From Plebeiibacterium marinum (GTDB lineage Bacteria > Bacteroidota > Bacteroidia > Bacteroidales > Marinilabiliaceae): 64,000 nt of DNA. Shown here piece after piece: positions 45,305-54,269 of the stretch. Under the pieces are notes generated by a model. That model was not told the DNA's origin and made no database searches. It saw only the letters and a list, made by a program, of their open reading frames with translations. Where the stretch lies: contig NZ_JAPDPI010000001.1 of assembly GCF_026013615.1 (NCBI RefSeq), positions 186,001 through 250,000 on the forward strand, given 5' to 3'. Position 1 is the stretch's first letter. Each line of letters starts with the position of its first letter. The position numbers and the translations under genes are program-made.

Positions 45305-45565
45305 AATCTATACATTTATAAATAGTTTTGATGCTAATTTCACACACTTGCAATCGAATGTCAAGATAAATTTGACTAACACACACATTTCATTTATAAA
45401 ATTCAATATTTCTTTACCCCATTCCTCTACAAAAACTCCCCCCTTTCACCTCCCAGCACCTCACTTACACCTAACGAATACCCTTGTTTGTCAAAATTCA
45501 ATAACTTTAGCGCTCTACTGCTCGCTATATATATGTTTCAAATACTATTTTTGCGTAAAAAGAAA

Positions 45566-45928
45566 ATGGCCTGTAACTACCTCATCATATCAGAAGACAT
45601 TGTATTTTCGTCTATTATTCAAAGGTATTTGCTGAATAGCTTCTCAAAACCTTATATAAAAACGTGCAACTCCTTCTCTTCACTTAAAGGGCTTAAAGAC
45701 AATGAAAACTTTGATATTATTTTGCTTGACAATTCAATTACAGGAGCTGCTAACTACGAGGTAATTACCTTTTTACGTCACAAAAAAAGCATTACAACTC
45801 CGGTTATCTATTTCAGCAACATGGAAATTGATATTGAAAAAGCACGACAAAAAGGAGCCAATATATTTTTTAAAAAACCTTTTGTCCCCACAGAGGTTAT
45901 TAAGGAAATCAATAGTTTATTAAACTAA
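45566..45928 (+). CDS. Stand-alone response-regulator receiver domain
   Basis: 120 residues from the ATG at 45566; an upstream in-frame ATG at 45488 would add an unlikely leader. It is a complete receiver fold with no output domain. E10-D11 form the acidic pair, D55 in IILLDNS is the phosphoacceptor, S84 is the switch Ser/Thr position and K104-P105 the conserved Lys-Pro. All catalytic residues are present, so it should be phosphorylated by a histidine kinase, none of which is nearby. It is the first gene of the plus-strand polysaccharide operon, 19 bp before the TPR/barrel gene, and probably controls synthesis or assembly by protein-protein contact. Confidence 0.85.
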   Translation: MACNYLIISEDIVFSSIIQRYLLNSFSKPYIKTCNSFSSLKGLKDNENFDIILLDNSITGAANYEVITFLRHKKSITTPVIYFSNMEIDIEKARQKGANIFFKKPFVPTEVIKEINSLLN

Positions 45929-45947
45929 TTACTCAATTTATCGGAAC

Positions 45948-47177
45948 ATGATAAGATTATTACATATAACCATTTTATCTCTATTTGCGGTTTGCACAAT
46001 GGCTCAAACAAACATTGACTCCTTGTTTTCGGTGGCCATTGATCATTCAAGAGCTGAAGAATATGACCTGGCTGTTCAAAAAGCGGCTCAGGTAGTTCAA
46101 CTGGACTCAACCCGAAATGATGTAAAAGTGTTTATGGCCAATGTTTATGCATGGCAACAAGATTATAATACTTCCAAAGAATATATCAGCCAGGTTTATG
46201 CCATTGACCCAAACAACAATGAACTATACGAAACCTGGTTAAATGTACTGTTATGGAATAAAGAATATAAAAAGTTATTATCTATTATTGATACGGCAAA
46301 AACAAATGGTTACAACAACGATTACAACCTTACGTTGAAAAAGGCATTAGCCTACCAAGGACTTGAAAGATATTCTGCCGGAATAAACTTCCTGAACCAG
46401 AATAAATCCTTGCTCGATTCTGCCGACATCCGATATTTATACAACAACCTGAAAAGATCGGCCAGTAAAAACACTATATCAGCTTTTTACTCCATTGATT
46501 TGTTTGAGAACAACACACCAACCCCACACCACCTGGCATTTGTTGACTACAGCACTAGTGTTGAGCAAACCATTTTTATTTTCAGGTGCAATTATGCTTA
46601 CAGGTTTGAGATTGATGACATCCAACCTGAGATAGATATTTATCACAATTTTGACAATGGACATTACCTGTTCGCCAACTATGGCTTTGGAATTAACAAC
46701 AAATTATTTCCCCGCCACAGGGTTGGACTGGAATATTTTTTCCCTTTTGGCAATAACTTTGAAGCCAGTGCCGGGGCAAAATTCTTTAATTACCCTAGCG
46801 ATGATGTAATAGTTCTTACAGGTCATTTAGGAAAATACGTTTCTAATATGTGGTTATCATTGCGCCCATATTACACCATAAAGGAGGGTAACAACTCTTT
46901 TTCATCTCTGTTTAACATGAGAATTTACGACAATAACCAGGTTGGTTATTATGGTTTAGAACTTGGTTACGGCAACTCTCCTGATGACAGGTCGAGATAC
47001 GCCCAGCCCATCGGAAGTATTTGGCTAAGTGCCTATAAGATTAAACTGGAAAGGAATTTTGCCATCTCCCACTCAAACGAAGTGAGGGTTGGGGCAGGAT
47101 ATGTATATGAAGAGATTAGCCAAAACTCATATCGAAACAGGTTTTTATTTGAAATCCTATTAAAACACCGATTCTAA
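45948..47177 (+). CDS. YaiO-family TPR plus outer-membrane beta-barrel protein
   Basis: 409 residues. After a signal peptide (to about A19) come TPR-like helices to about residue 165 (YDLAVQKAAQVVQLDSTRND is a clear repeat). A YaiO-type barrel then follows, with alternating strands such as YANYGFGINNKLFPRHRVGL, ending in a C-terminal Phe as BAM substrates do. A periplasmic TPR domain joined to an outer-membrane barrel is the architecture of PgaA, the PNAG exporter. With a synthase gene two genes downstream, this is a candidate export pore for a synthase-made polymer. Confidence 0.85.
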   Translation: MIRLLHITILSLFAVCTMAQTNIDSLFSVAIDHSRAEEYDLAVQKAAQVVQLDSTRNDVKVFMANVYAWQQDYNTSKEYISQVYAIDPNNNELYETWLNVLLWNKEYKKLLSIIDTAKTNGYNNDYNLTLKKALAYQGLERYSAGINFLNQNKSLLDSADIRYLYNNLKRSASKNTISAFYSIDLFENNTPTPHHLAFVDYSTSVEQTIFIFRCNYAYRFEIDDIQPEIDIYHNFDNGHYLFANYGFGINNKLFPRHRVGLEYFFPFGNNFEASAGAKFFNYPSDDVIVLTGHLGKYVSNMWLSLRPYYTIKEGNNSFSSLFNMRIYDNNQVGYYGLELGYGNSPDDRSRYAQPIGSIWLSAYKIKLERNFAISHSNEVRVGAGYVYEEISQNSYRNRFLFEILLKHRF

Positions 47178-47178
47178 C

Positions 47179-48414
47179 ATGCGTGCTATTTATATCATAA
47201 ATATAAGGCGTTTCTTTAAAAGGCTATTCCAAACATTAGCTATTGGCATTCCTGTGTTGGGTTTATATTTTTTATACCAACCGGAAATATACTTTAACGA
47301 TTATGTTTTTATTAACCCTGTATTTCCCCGTTTTAAGTGGTGGCAATGCCTGGTGGTATACTTTATAGCAATCAATGCGGTTGGTGTATTACTATTTACC
47401 GGTTTTAGTCTGTTTTACACCTATCGCCGTACGCACCACGAAAAGATTTTGCCCCGACTTTCAAACGCATTTACAAACTTAGTTGTAGAATATTTATACT
47501 CAGAAAAATACCAGGACGAGAAAGAAAAGGAAGCCCTGTTTAAAAAGCTCAGGTATTTTTCAAAATACAAACTTCATGTAGAAGCCCTGTTTATTTCCAT
47601 TACCAGGATTCAGGAAACCGTTGCTGTCAACCACAGTCCTCATTTTAAAGAATTGTTGGATAAGGTAGACCTGTATAAAACTATCGACCGCTTTTTATAT
47701 TCCTATAACCTAAGTGACAGAATATTGGCTATGAGGATTATTTCTTACCTCAGACTCAGGGATGAGAGGTACGAAAAAAGGATCTATAAATATTCCGATT
47801 CAAAAAACTATGCCCTCCGTACCGAAGCCTATGGAGCGCTTATCCGTTTGATGGAGGGAGAAAATCAACTGGCAGATTTTATTGGGAGCAAATACAATTT
47901 ATCATTGTTCGACATCAATATTACAGTTAATGCTGTGATCAAAAATCACAAAATGAATATTGATTATATCGATTTCCTGTCTTCTGATTTAAACAGAAAG
48001 ATCATTACAGGCTTAATACTGGCCAAATACCGTTACAGGAAAGGATCCAGGAGCCTGATCCTTATCCTTAACTTTATCGGACATCAGGATTATCTGCTGA
48101 ACCGGTTGGCATGGGATTCATTCTTAAAACTGGTTCCGAAAGATGAAGGTGTGGATATTATAGTTGACCGGTTTAACCAGGAACCCGACGATATTAAGTT
48201 TATGATTTTAAAAGATTCACATGAAACGGGAAGCGAAACCTTCCATAAATTTTTACAGGAAGTGATTACCAACAGCTCCCTGATGATCAAAATTGAGGCA
48301 ATGAAAATCCTTTTTAAAGAAAATTTTGATTTTATATTACCCTTTGTAAACTCAGAGGATAAAGAGATAAAAATGGCCTTGCAGGAAGTTTCAGACCTGA
48401 ATATAAATCAGTAA
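47179..48414 (+). CDS. Two-TM HEAT-repeat protein
   Basis: 411 residues. Two membrane segments near the N-terminus (about 17-34 and 52-75) are followed by an all-alpha region of HEAT-like repeats to the C-terminus (for example SDRILAMRIISYLRLRDERY and NYALRTEAYGALIRLMEGEN). HEAT arrays are protein-binding scaffolds. It starts one base after the YaiO-like stop and ends 4 bp before the GT2 synthase gene. This suggests a dedicated inner-membrane partner of the synthase, in the position PgaD, BcsB or Alg44 take elsewhere. No catalytic motif is visible. Confidence 0.78.
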   Translation: MRAIYIINIRRFFKRLFQTLAIGIPVLGLYFLYQPEIYFNDYVFINPVFPRFKWWQCLVVYFIAINAVGVLLFTGFSLFYTYRRTHHEKILPRLSNAFTNLVVEYLYSEKYQDEKEKEALFKKLRYFSKYKLHVEALFISITRIQETVAVNHSPHFKELLDKVDLYKTIDRFLYSYNLSDRILAMRIISYLRLRDERYEKRIYKYSDSKNYALRTEAYGALIRLMEGENQLADFIGSKYNLSLFDINITVNAVIKNHKMNIDYIDFLSSDLNRKIITGLILAKYRYRKGSRSLILILNFIGHQDYLLNRLAWDSFLKLVPKDEGVDIIVDRFNQEPDDIKFMILKDSHETGSETFHKFLQEVITNSSLMIKIEAMKILFKENFDFILPFVNSEDKEIKMALQEVSDLNINQ

Positions 48415-48418
48415 ACAA

Positions 48419-49846
48419 ATGGCATACATAGATACTATACATTACGTTTTTAATCTGCTCTTTTTGATATATGGATCAACGCTGTTTGTTTCCTATATCT
48501 TAATTGGTATTTTCTCCAGTTTTGAGTTGAGTTTTTATTCCAAACGCAACAAGTTTTTCAACTTCACCAATGTTTCTGAATATAAACTATTACCAACCAT
48601 TTCAATTATTGCACCATGTTATAATGAGGAAAAAAGTATCATCCAAAACGTAAGAAGCTTACTATCCCTCCAATACCCCGACGTAGAGGTCATCATTGTA
48701 AATGATGGAAGCAAGGATGAAAGCCTGGATTTGATGATTAACCATTACGAACTGGTAAAGGTAAATTATTCGTACGAAGCAAAACTGGAAACGGCTGAGA
48801 TCAGAGGAATCTATAAATCAACAAATGTTGCATATGCCAACCTGATTGTAATTGATAAAGACAACAGAGGCAAGGGAGATGCATTAAATGCCGGAATCAA
48901 CGTGAGCCGTTCAGAACTGTTTCTGGGTATAGATGTGGACTGCATCATCGAACCGGATGCCATTTTCAGGATGGTAAAACCTTTCCTTGAAGAAGAGCAA
49001 GGCAAAAAGGTAATTGCCTCAGGAGGTGTAATCAGGGTTGCCAACTCTTGTAAAATTGAAGAAGGTAGGATTACTAAAGTCAATTTTCCTAAAAATCTAT
49101 GGGCTCAATTTCAAATACTTGAATACTTCAGGGCCTTTATCCTAAGCCGTATGGCCTGGAGTAAAATCAATGGGCTATTGATTATTTCCGGCGCCTTTGG
49201 ATTGTTTGACAGGAAGATTGTTCTCAATTGCGGGGGCTACGACCGCGATACGGTTGGCGAAGATTTAGAACTGGTGATGCGCATGAGGAACTATATGCAC
49301 ACAAAAGAAAAAACACCCTATAAAGTGGCATTTGTTCCCGATCCTCTATGCTGGACTGAGGTCCCTACTTCGTTAAAAACCCTTGGCAGACAACGTAACA
49401 GATGGACAAGAGGATTAATCGATTCCTTGTTTAAACATAAAAAAATGCTTTTGAATCCCAAGTTTGGACGGATAGGACTGATTGCATACCCATACTGGGT
49501 TTTATTTGAATGGCTGGGCCCCATAATTGAATTTATTGGAATAGTGTATTTTTTTACCATGCTTTATTTTGGGATGATTAACATTACATTCTTTATTCTG
49601 TTTACGATATTTATTTTTTCATTTTCCTTGCTATATTCTTCATTTGCCATTTTTTATGAAAAATATATTTTTGGAAGATACCGGGGAAACCAGTTCATCC
49701 TAAAAATTATTTTGATTTCGATTTTAGAAATGGTTTTATACCATCCACTAAACCTTGCTTTTTCTCTTTCCGGAAACTTTGATTTCTTTTTCAGGAAAAA
49801 CAAAAAAGGATGGGGTAAAATGAAAAGAGAAGGTTTTAATTCTTAA
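48419..49846 (+). CDS. Processive-type membrane glycosyltransferase family 2 (PgaC/synthase-like)
   Basis: 475 residues. An N-terminal TM (about 10-33) leads into a cytoplasmic GT-A domain and C-terminal TMs (about 345-450). Catalytic signature: APCYNE (65-70), D96 in VNDGS, DVD (172-174), SGAFGLF (257-263), GED (280-282) with the base Asp, and QRNRWTRG (325-332), the Q-x-x-R-W of processive synthases. It should make a beta-linked homopolymer or simple repeat and push it through its own TM channel. It is the core of the plus-strand locus. The sugar is unknown; a deacetylase encoded downstream makes an N-acetylhexosamine plausible. Confidence 0.92.
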   Translation: MAYIDTIHYVFNLLFLIYGSTLFVSYILIGIFSSFELSFYSKRNKFFNFTNVSEYKLLPTISIIAPCYNEEKSIIQNVRSLLSLQYPDVEVIIVNDGSKDESLDLMINHYELVKVNYSYEAKLETAEIRGIYKSTNVAYANLIVIDKDNRGKGDALNAGINVSRSELFLGIDVDCIIEPDAIFRMVKPFLEEEQGKKVIASGGVIRVANSCKIEEGRITKVNFPKNLWAQFQILEYFRAFILSRMAWSKINGLLIISGAFGLFDRKIVLNCGGYDRDTVGEDLELVMRMRNYMHTKEKTPYKVAFVPDPLCWTEVPTSLKTLGRQRNRWTRGLIDSLFKHKKMLLNPKFGRIGLIAYPYWVLFEWLGPIIEFIGIVYFFTMLYFGMINITFFILFTIFIFSFSLLYSSFAIFYEKYIFGRYRGNQFILKIILISILEMVLYHPLNLAFSLSGNFDFFFRKNKKGWGKMKREGFNS

Positions 49847-49858
49847 AAGTTTTGTAAT

Positions 49859-50749
49859 ATGGGAACAAAAGACAATATACAAAACGACAGCAATCTTGTT
49901 TTAGGTTATTCAATTTCAAGTATTGAAATCACCGACAAAAAGCAAGAAACATTTATGTCCATCTTCAACGATGTTTCAAGCCTTCAAAACGAAAAAAATA
50001 ATGGCAAGCTTCAATCAATTGTTGAAAGGCTTGACGAATACGCATTAAACGAACTATCTACGGAAGAAAAATTAATGCAGGCAGCCGGGTATAAAAATTT
50101 TGAAAGCCATCTTTCCCATCACAAACTATTTTATTCCAGACTAAAGCAATTTAAACTGGAATATAAATACAACAACCCTTTTTTAGCCAACAACATATTA
50201 CATTTCTTAAAAAAATGGCTGGTATCCCATATTTTACAAGAGGATAGAACCTGCAGAGAGATTCTGTTTGAAAAAGGATTGATTCAAAAAGCCCAGATCT
50301 TCCACAATAACTTATTCCCATACAGCGACAGCAGGGTTGAACTTGGCAACTACAATATTGGAATTGAGTTAATCGACAGGCAACAAGAAGTTTTTATGTC
50401 CATTTTCAATGATATTTCAAAACTACAGAATCAAAAGGTTAATGGAGAAATACAATCCATCATAATACGTTTGGAAAACTTTTGTTCTAACGAGTTAAAA
50501 AAAGAGGAAGAACTACTAAGCCTGGCCGGTTTTAAAAATTATGAAGAACATATAGAACAACATAAGTTATTTATTTCAAGAGTAAACCATTTTAAGGTAG
50601 AGTATGATTACAACCATGCTTTTTTGGCAAGTAACATACTTCATTTTTTAAAGAAGTGGCTCATCACCCACATATTTAATAAGGACAAAGAATTCAGGGA
50701 GTTGGCTTTTGAATACAACAACTCACCCAACAACATTATTAGAGCATAA
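49859..50749 (+). CDS. Tandem hemerythrin-like protein with altered metal ligands
   Basis: 296 residues made of two hemerythrin-like four-helix domains (about 15-140 and 162-286), alike to each other. Mapped on the classical ligands, each keeps the three His of one iron site and both bridging acids: H84, H88, H124, E69 and D129 in the first copy, and H231, H235, H271, E216 and D276 in the second. The two His of the other iron are replaced identically in both copies, by Gln (Q29, Q176) and Glu (E65, E212). No signal peptide; cytoplasmic. It lies 12 bp after the synthase gene and may sense O2, NO or redox state for it. Confidence 0.8.
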   Translation: MGTKDNIQNDSNLVLGYSISSIEITDKKQETFMSIFNDVSSLQNEKNNGKLQSIVERLDEYALNELSTEEKLMQAAGYKNFESHLSHHKLFYSRLKQFKLEYKYNNPFLANNILHFLKKWLVSHILQEDRTCREILFEKGLIQKAQIFHNNLFPYSDSRVELGNYNIGIELIDRQQEVFMSIFNDISKLQNQKVNGEIQSIIIRLENFCSNELKKEEELLSLAGFKNYEEHIEQHKLFISRVNHFKVEYDYNHAFLASNILHFLKKWLITHIFNKDKEFRELAFEYNNSPNNIIRA

Positions 50750-50760
50750 AAAGCAAATTC

Positions 50761-51474
50761 ATGAGATTATTATACCTCATAATAATATTTACATCATGTT
50801 TTGCCGTGATAAAATCTCAAAACAAAGAAGAAATCTACTTTAGTGGCTTTGAATGGATTAACAAGATATCTCCGGACCCAACCGGACCTGGGAACAACAT
50901 TTTTGGAACACACCCAAAGAATGTAACCCTGGATAACAACGGGAATGTGACACTAAGAATCCGGAGAAACTCTTCTTGTGCCGAGATATTCTCAAAACCC
51001 ATTTTTAAAGAAGGAAGATATGAAACGACCATTGTTACCAATACAAAAACCTTTCACCCTTATATGGTGTTCGGAATATTTTTGTACGATCACAGTGCAG
51101 CTCCTCATTATAATGAAATTGATATAGAATATTCACTCTGGGGAAGAAACGAAAACAAAAACATGCAGTACGCCGTACATACAAATAGTGGAACCAAAGT
51201 TCACAGATTCAGTTTTAAAAAGAAAAAAACGGTTATTAAACACATTATTGACATTACGAATGATTCCATACATTTTAAAAGTACAGTATATGAAAAAGCC
51301 CATAACAGATTACTAACATTAAGTGAGATATCATATCCAAGGCCAGAAGAATTTGCCTTTAACAAAACAAGGTTCCATTTTAACCTGTGGCTAATGAATA
51401 AAGACATAAAAGTGGTTAGTCATTTCCCAAAAGTAAAAATACTTGATTTTAATTATCACCCATCAACAAAATAA
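50761..51474 (+). CDS. Secreted GH16-like (laminarinase/agarase-fold) protein
   Basis: 237 residues with a signal peptide (cleavage near Q20). One jelly-roll domain follows. HYNEIDIEYS holds the GH16 catalytic motif ExDxE: E119 (nucleophile), D121 and E123 (acid/base). Aromatic strands such as FAFNKTRFHFNLWLMNK close the sheet. Standard GH16 enzymes cleave beta-1,3/1,4-glucans or galactans. As part of the synthase operon it may trim, release or remodel the polymer in the periplasm. It is at the short end for GH16, and its substrate is unknown. Confidence 0.78.
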   Translation: MRLLYLIIIFTSCFAVIKSQNKEEIYFSGFEWINKISPDPTGPGNNIFGTHPKNVTLDNNGNVTLRIRRNSSCAEIFSKPIFKEGRYETTIVTNTKTFHPYMVFGIFLYDHSAAPHYNEIDIEYSLWGRNENKNMQYAVHTNSGTKVHRFSFKKKKTVIKHIIDITNDSIHFKSTVYEKAHNRLLTLSEISYPRPEEFAFNKTRFHFNLWLMNKDIKVVSHFPKVKILDFNYHPSTK

Positions 51475-51517
51475 GACAAAGGACATTACAAAATCCCCAA
51501 TTAACATCTGCAGATAA

Positions 51518-54217
51518 ATGAAAAAAATGAGATCATTCCTACTTATAGCAAGCATCATTTTCCTATTCTCGCCATACGGTAAAGCGCAAAATTTTAATGG
51601 GACAATACTCGACCAATACGGATCACCCATTATAAATGCGTCTGTTACCATTTATAATAATTTTAACAGCAGTCAGAAAAGCAGAACATCCACCGACTCT
51701 AATGGAGCATATTCCCTATCTGTTGCAGAAAATTCAAATCCTGATATACTTTATGCCTACGCAACAAGCGATCAGCTATCATACAAGCTAAACTTCTCAT
51801 TTGCATTAAAAAAGGAATCTAAATTAGATATAACAATCTACGACCTTCAGGGCAAAGAAATTGAACACATATATTCGGCCACATGCCCTGAAGGAATACA
51901 AAATTTCACCTGGGATTATTCACACCTCAACAACTACCTCAACCAACGAATCTTCCTGATAAACTTCAGGTCGCAAAACTCAGGTAAAACGGTAAAATTT
52001 GCTCATTTCAATACCCAACGGATTGATTTTTATTTTGAGCATTTAGAAACTGAAGATTTTAATAGTTCAAATGTGGCCAACAATACCTACACTGCCGTTA
52101 TTGAAGGGGAAGGATTTAATACCCATACCGACAGGCTTATAAAACCGGAGGATACCGAACAAAACTTTATTATTAACAAGGAATACTATATTCCATTTAA
52201 GTGCGGCAAAAAATATATTGAGCAATATGAAGGAGATACCTATACCCCATTTTATATAAAAGGGATTAATCTTGGAGCTGCAATACCTGGAACCAGTCCG
52301 GCCGAGATGGCACCAAGTTCCGAACAATATGCTATGTGGTTCAGCATGATGAAACAGGCAGGTTATAACCTCATCAGAGTATACACCCTCCATTATCCAC
52401 GGTTTTATCAGGAACTAAAGAAATTTAATGAAGCAAACCCAGAATCTCCTTTATATTTAATGCACGGAGCTTGGTTAGATGAAGAATATGAGGGATTTGA
52501 CGGACAGGCAAATTTATTTACCAGTGAAATAAAATTTGTTAGGGATGTAAATATCAGCACTGAATTTGAAACAGCACCCATATCTGAATACTTTGACAAC
52601 CGAATAAAAGAAGTTATTGATGTCGTTCACGGCAACGCAACACTTCCGGAGAGATGGGGTTGGGCTTCGGGTAAATACACTGCAGATGTATCGCCCTGGA
52701 TTCTGGGCTACATCATGGGACGTGAAATATATGCTAATGAAGTATATTACACAAACTTGCTCAACCCGGATATCAACTCCTATGAGGGAGAAGTATTCAG
52801 TTTACTACATGGAACAGCCTCTGAAGTATGGGCTACAGAAAGGCTTGACAAAGCAATGACCTATGAAAAGGATGAATATATGCAACAGCATCCGATTAGT
52901 TTTTCAAGCTGGCCAACCCTGGACCCAATTGAACACCCTACAGAACACGGACCCGAAGACATGGTTGATATTGATCTTGACAAAATTGATGAAACCCATG
53001 CTCCTGCCGGATATTTTGCCAGCTACCATGTTTATCCATATTTTCCGGATTTTATGAGCTGTGATCCTTCATATACCGATTATACCGATTATATGGGCTC
53101 CAACAGCTATCTTGGCTATTTAAATGATTTAAAATCCCAATACACTAACCGACCACTAATCATTTCGGAATACGGCGTATCAAGCAGCTGGGGAACCTCA
53201 CGTTTTTCCTCCAATGGAATGCACCATGGTGGATTGACAGAGCAAGAGCAGGGTAATTATATTGTCAGGATGATGCACAATATAAAAGACTCAGGCTGTG
53301 GTGGGGGTATTTTGTTTTCATGGATAGATGAATGGTTCAAGTTTGTATGGATATTCGGCGAAACTACCCATCCCTCAACCAGAAACAGATGGCATAATAT
53401 TTATAATGCAGAACAAAACTATGGCCTGATAACTTTTATTCCTGAAGAAGCAGATTTTTCACAATTCGGATATTCTTCAAATGATGAAAAAATTGACCAA
53501 ATACGGGTCTCTTCCGACATTGAAGGATTATATGTTAAGCTTAAACTAAAAGCAAAATTTGAATCTAATGATACCATATGGGTTGCCCTGGACACCTACA
53601 ACAAAGCAAAAGGAGAATCGATATTGCCTAATAACAAAAGAGTTCGCAACCGATCTGAATTCTGCGTAAGCATAACAAAAGCTGAAGCTAACCTGTACGT
53701 TACAAAGGCATACGATATGTATGGTATTGGACAGGAGGGTTTCCCTGCCAGCGGACAATATTTCAGGTCTATTGCTACCAATGGGAATGGCTGGAACAAA
53801 GTTAAATGGAAAAATCACAGAGACATCAATTACTGCGCTGGTTCAGAATTTGACGCCGGATACCTGAGAATAAGAGATGAAAATAACCCCAAACGTAGTG
53901 ATGCTATCATTATAAAAAGAAACGAAATTATTGTAAAACTTCCCTGGGCAATGATTAATTTCAACGACCCTTCCCAGTTAAAGGTAGCACATATTACAGA
54001 CTATCGTTTACATGGCGGAACAAATTACAACCAAACGGTAGAGTCAGATGGGGTAGCGGTTACTGCATTCTGGGGCGACTGCCATGTGAGCACACCAAGA
54101 TACCTTTGGGATAAATGGGATTCTTATTCAATGCCTCCTACAAAAGAATATAAAAAATCATCTTATTATATTGTAAAAGAAGCATTAAAAAACTATCCTG
54201 CTTATATCAAAGAATAA
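51518..54217 (+). CDS. Large secreted glycoside-hydrolase-like protein (clan A type barrel)
   Basis: 899 residues. A signal peptide ends near A23. Next is a carboxypeptidase-regulatory-like domain (about 26-90, GTILDQYGSPIINASVTIYN), then a segment that reads like a T9SS tail (LDITIYDLQGKEIEHIYSAT) but lies inside the protein. A TIM barrel follows at about 230-620, starting FYIKGINLGAAIPG. Its candidate acid/base is E408 (or E403) in GREIYANEVYY and its nucleophile E551 in LIISEYGVSS. A C-terminal domain (about 655-899) looks carbohydrate-binding. It is probably the hydrolase counterpart of the C-terminal half of PgaB. No exact family is assigned. Confidence 0.75.
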   Translation: MKKMRSFLLIASIIFLFSPYGKAQNFNGTILDQYGSPIINASVTIYNNFNSSQKSRTSTDSNGAYSLSVAENSNPDILYAYATSDQLSYKLNFSFALKKESKLDITIYDLQGKEIEHIYSATCPEGIQNFTWDYSHLNNYLNQRIFLINFRSQNSGKTVKFAHFNTQRIDFYFEHLETEDFNSSNVANNTYTAVIEGEGFNTHTDRLIKPEDTEQNFIINKEYYIPFKCGKKYIEQYEGDTYTPFYIKGINLGAAIPGTSPAEMAPSSEQYAMWFSMMKQAGYNLIRVYTLHYPRFYQELKKFNEANPESPLYLMHGAWLDEEYEGFDGQANLFTSEIKFVRDVNISTEFETAPISEYFDNRIKEVIDVVHGNATLPERWGWASGKYTADVSPWILGYIMGREIYANEVYYTNLLNPDINSYEGEVFSLLHGTASEVWATERLDKAMTYEKDEYMQQHPISFSSWPTLDPIEHPTEHGPEDMVDIDLDKIDETHAPAGYFASYHVYPYFPDFMSCDPSYTDYTDYMGSNSYLGYLNDLKSQYTNRPLIISEYGVSSSWGTSRFSSNGMHHGGLTEQEQGNYIVRMMHNIKDSGCGGGILFSWIDEWFKFVWIFGETTHPSTRNRWHNIYNAEQNYGLITFIPEEADFSQFGYSSNDEKIDQIRVSSDIEGLYVKLKLKAKFESNDTIWVALDTYNKAKGESILPNNKRVRNRSEFCVSITKAEANLYVTKAYDMYGIGQEGFPASGQYFRSIATNGNGWNKVKWKNHRDINYCAGSEFDAGYLRIRDENNPKRSDAIIIKRNEIIVKLPWAMINFNDPSQLKVAHITDYRLHGGTNYNQTVESDGVAVTAFWGDCHVSTPRYLWDKWDSYSMPPTKEYKKSSYYIVKEALKNYPAYIKE

Positions 54218-54269
54218 AATTTACCATACTAAACTTATTATACATTTGAACACCATTAATAGAAATCAT

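Noticed and set aside
45487-45539. TTTG at 45487 with TAACTTTA at 45502, or TATGTTTC at 45532, as a promoter of the plus-strand operon
   Set aside because: Spacing or box sequence is off consensus in every combination, so no promoter was called.
45488-45565. Upstream ATG extending the receiver-domain protein by 26 residues
   Set aside because: The extension is hydrophobic then basic and precedes the normal receiver start (MACNYLIISED); the ATG at 45566 gives the standard fold length.
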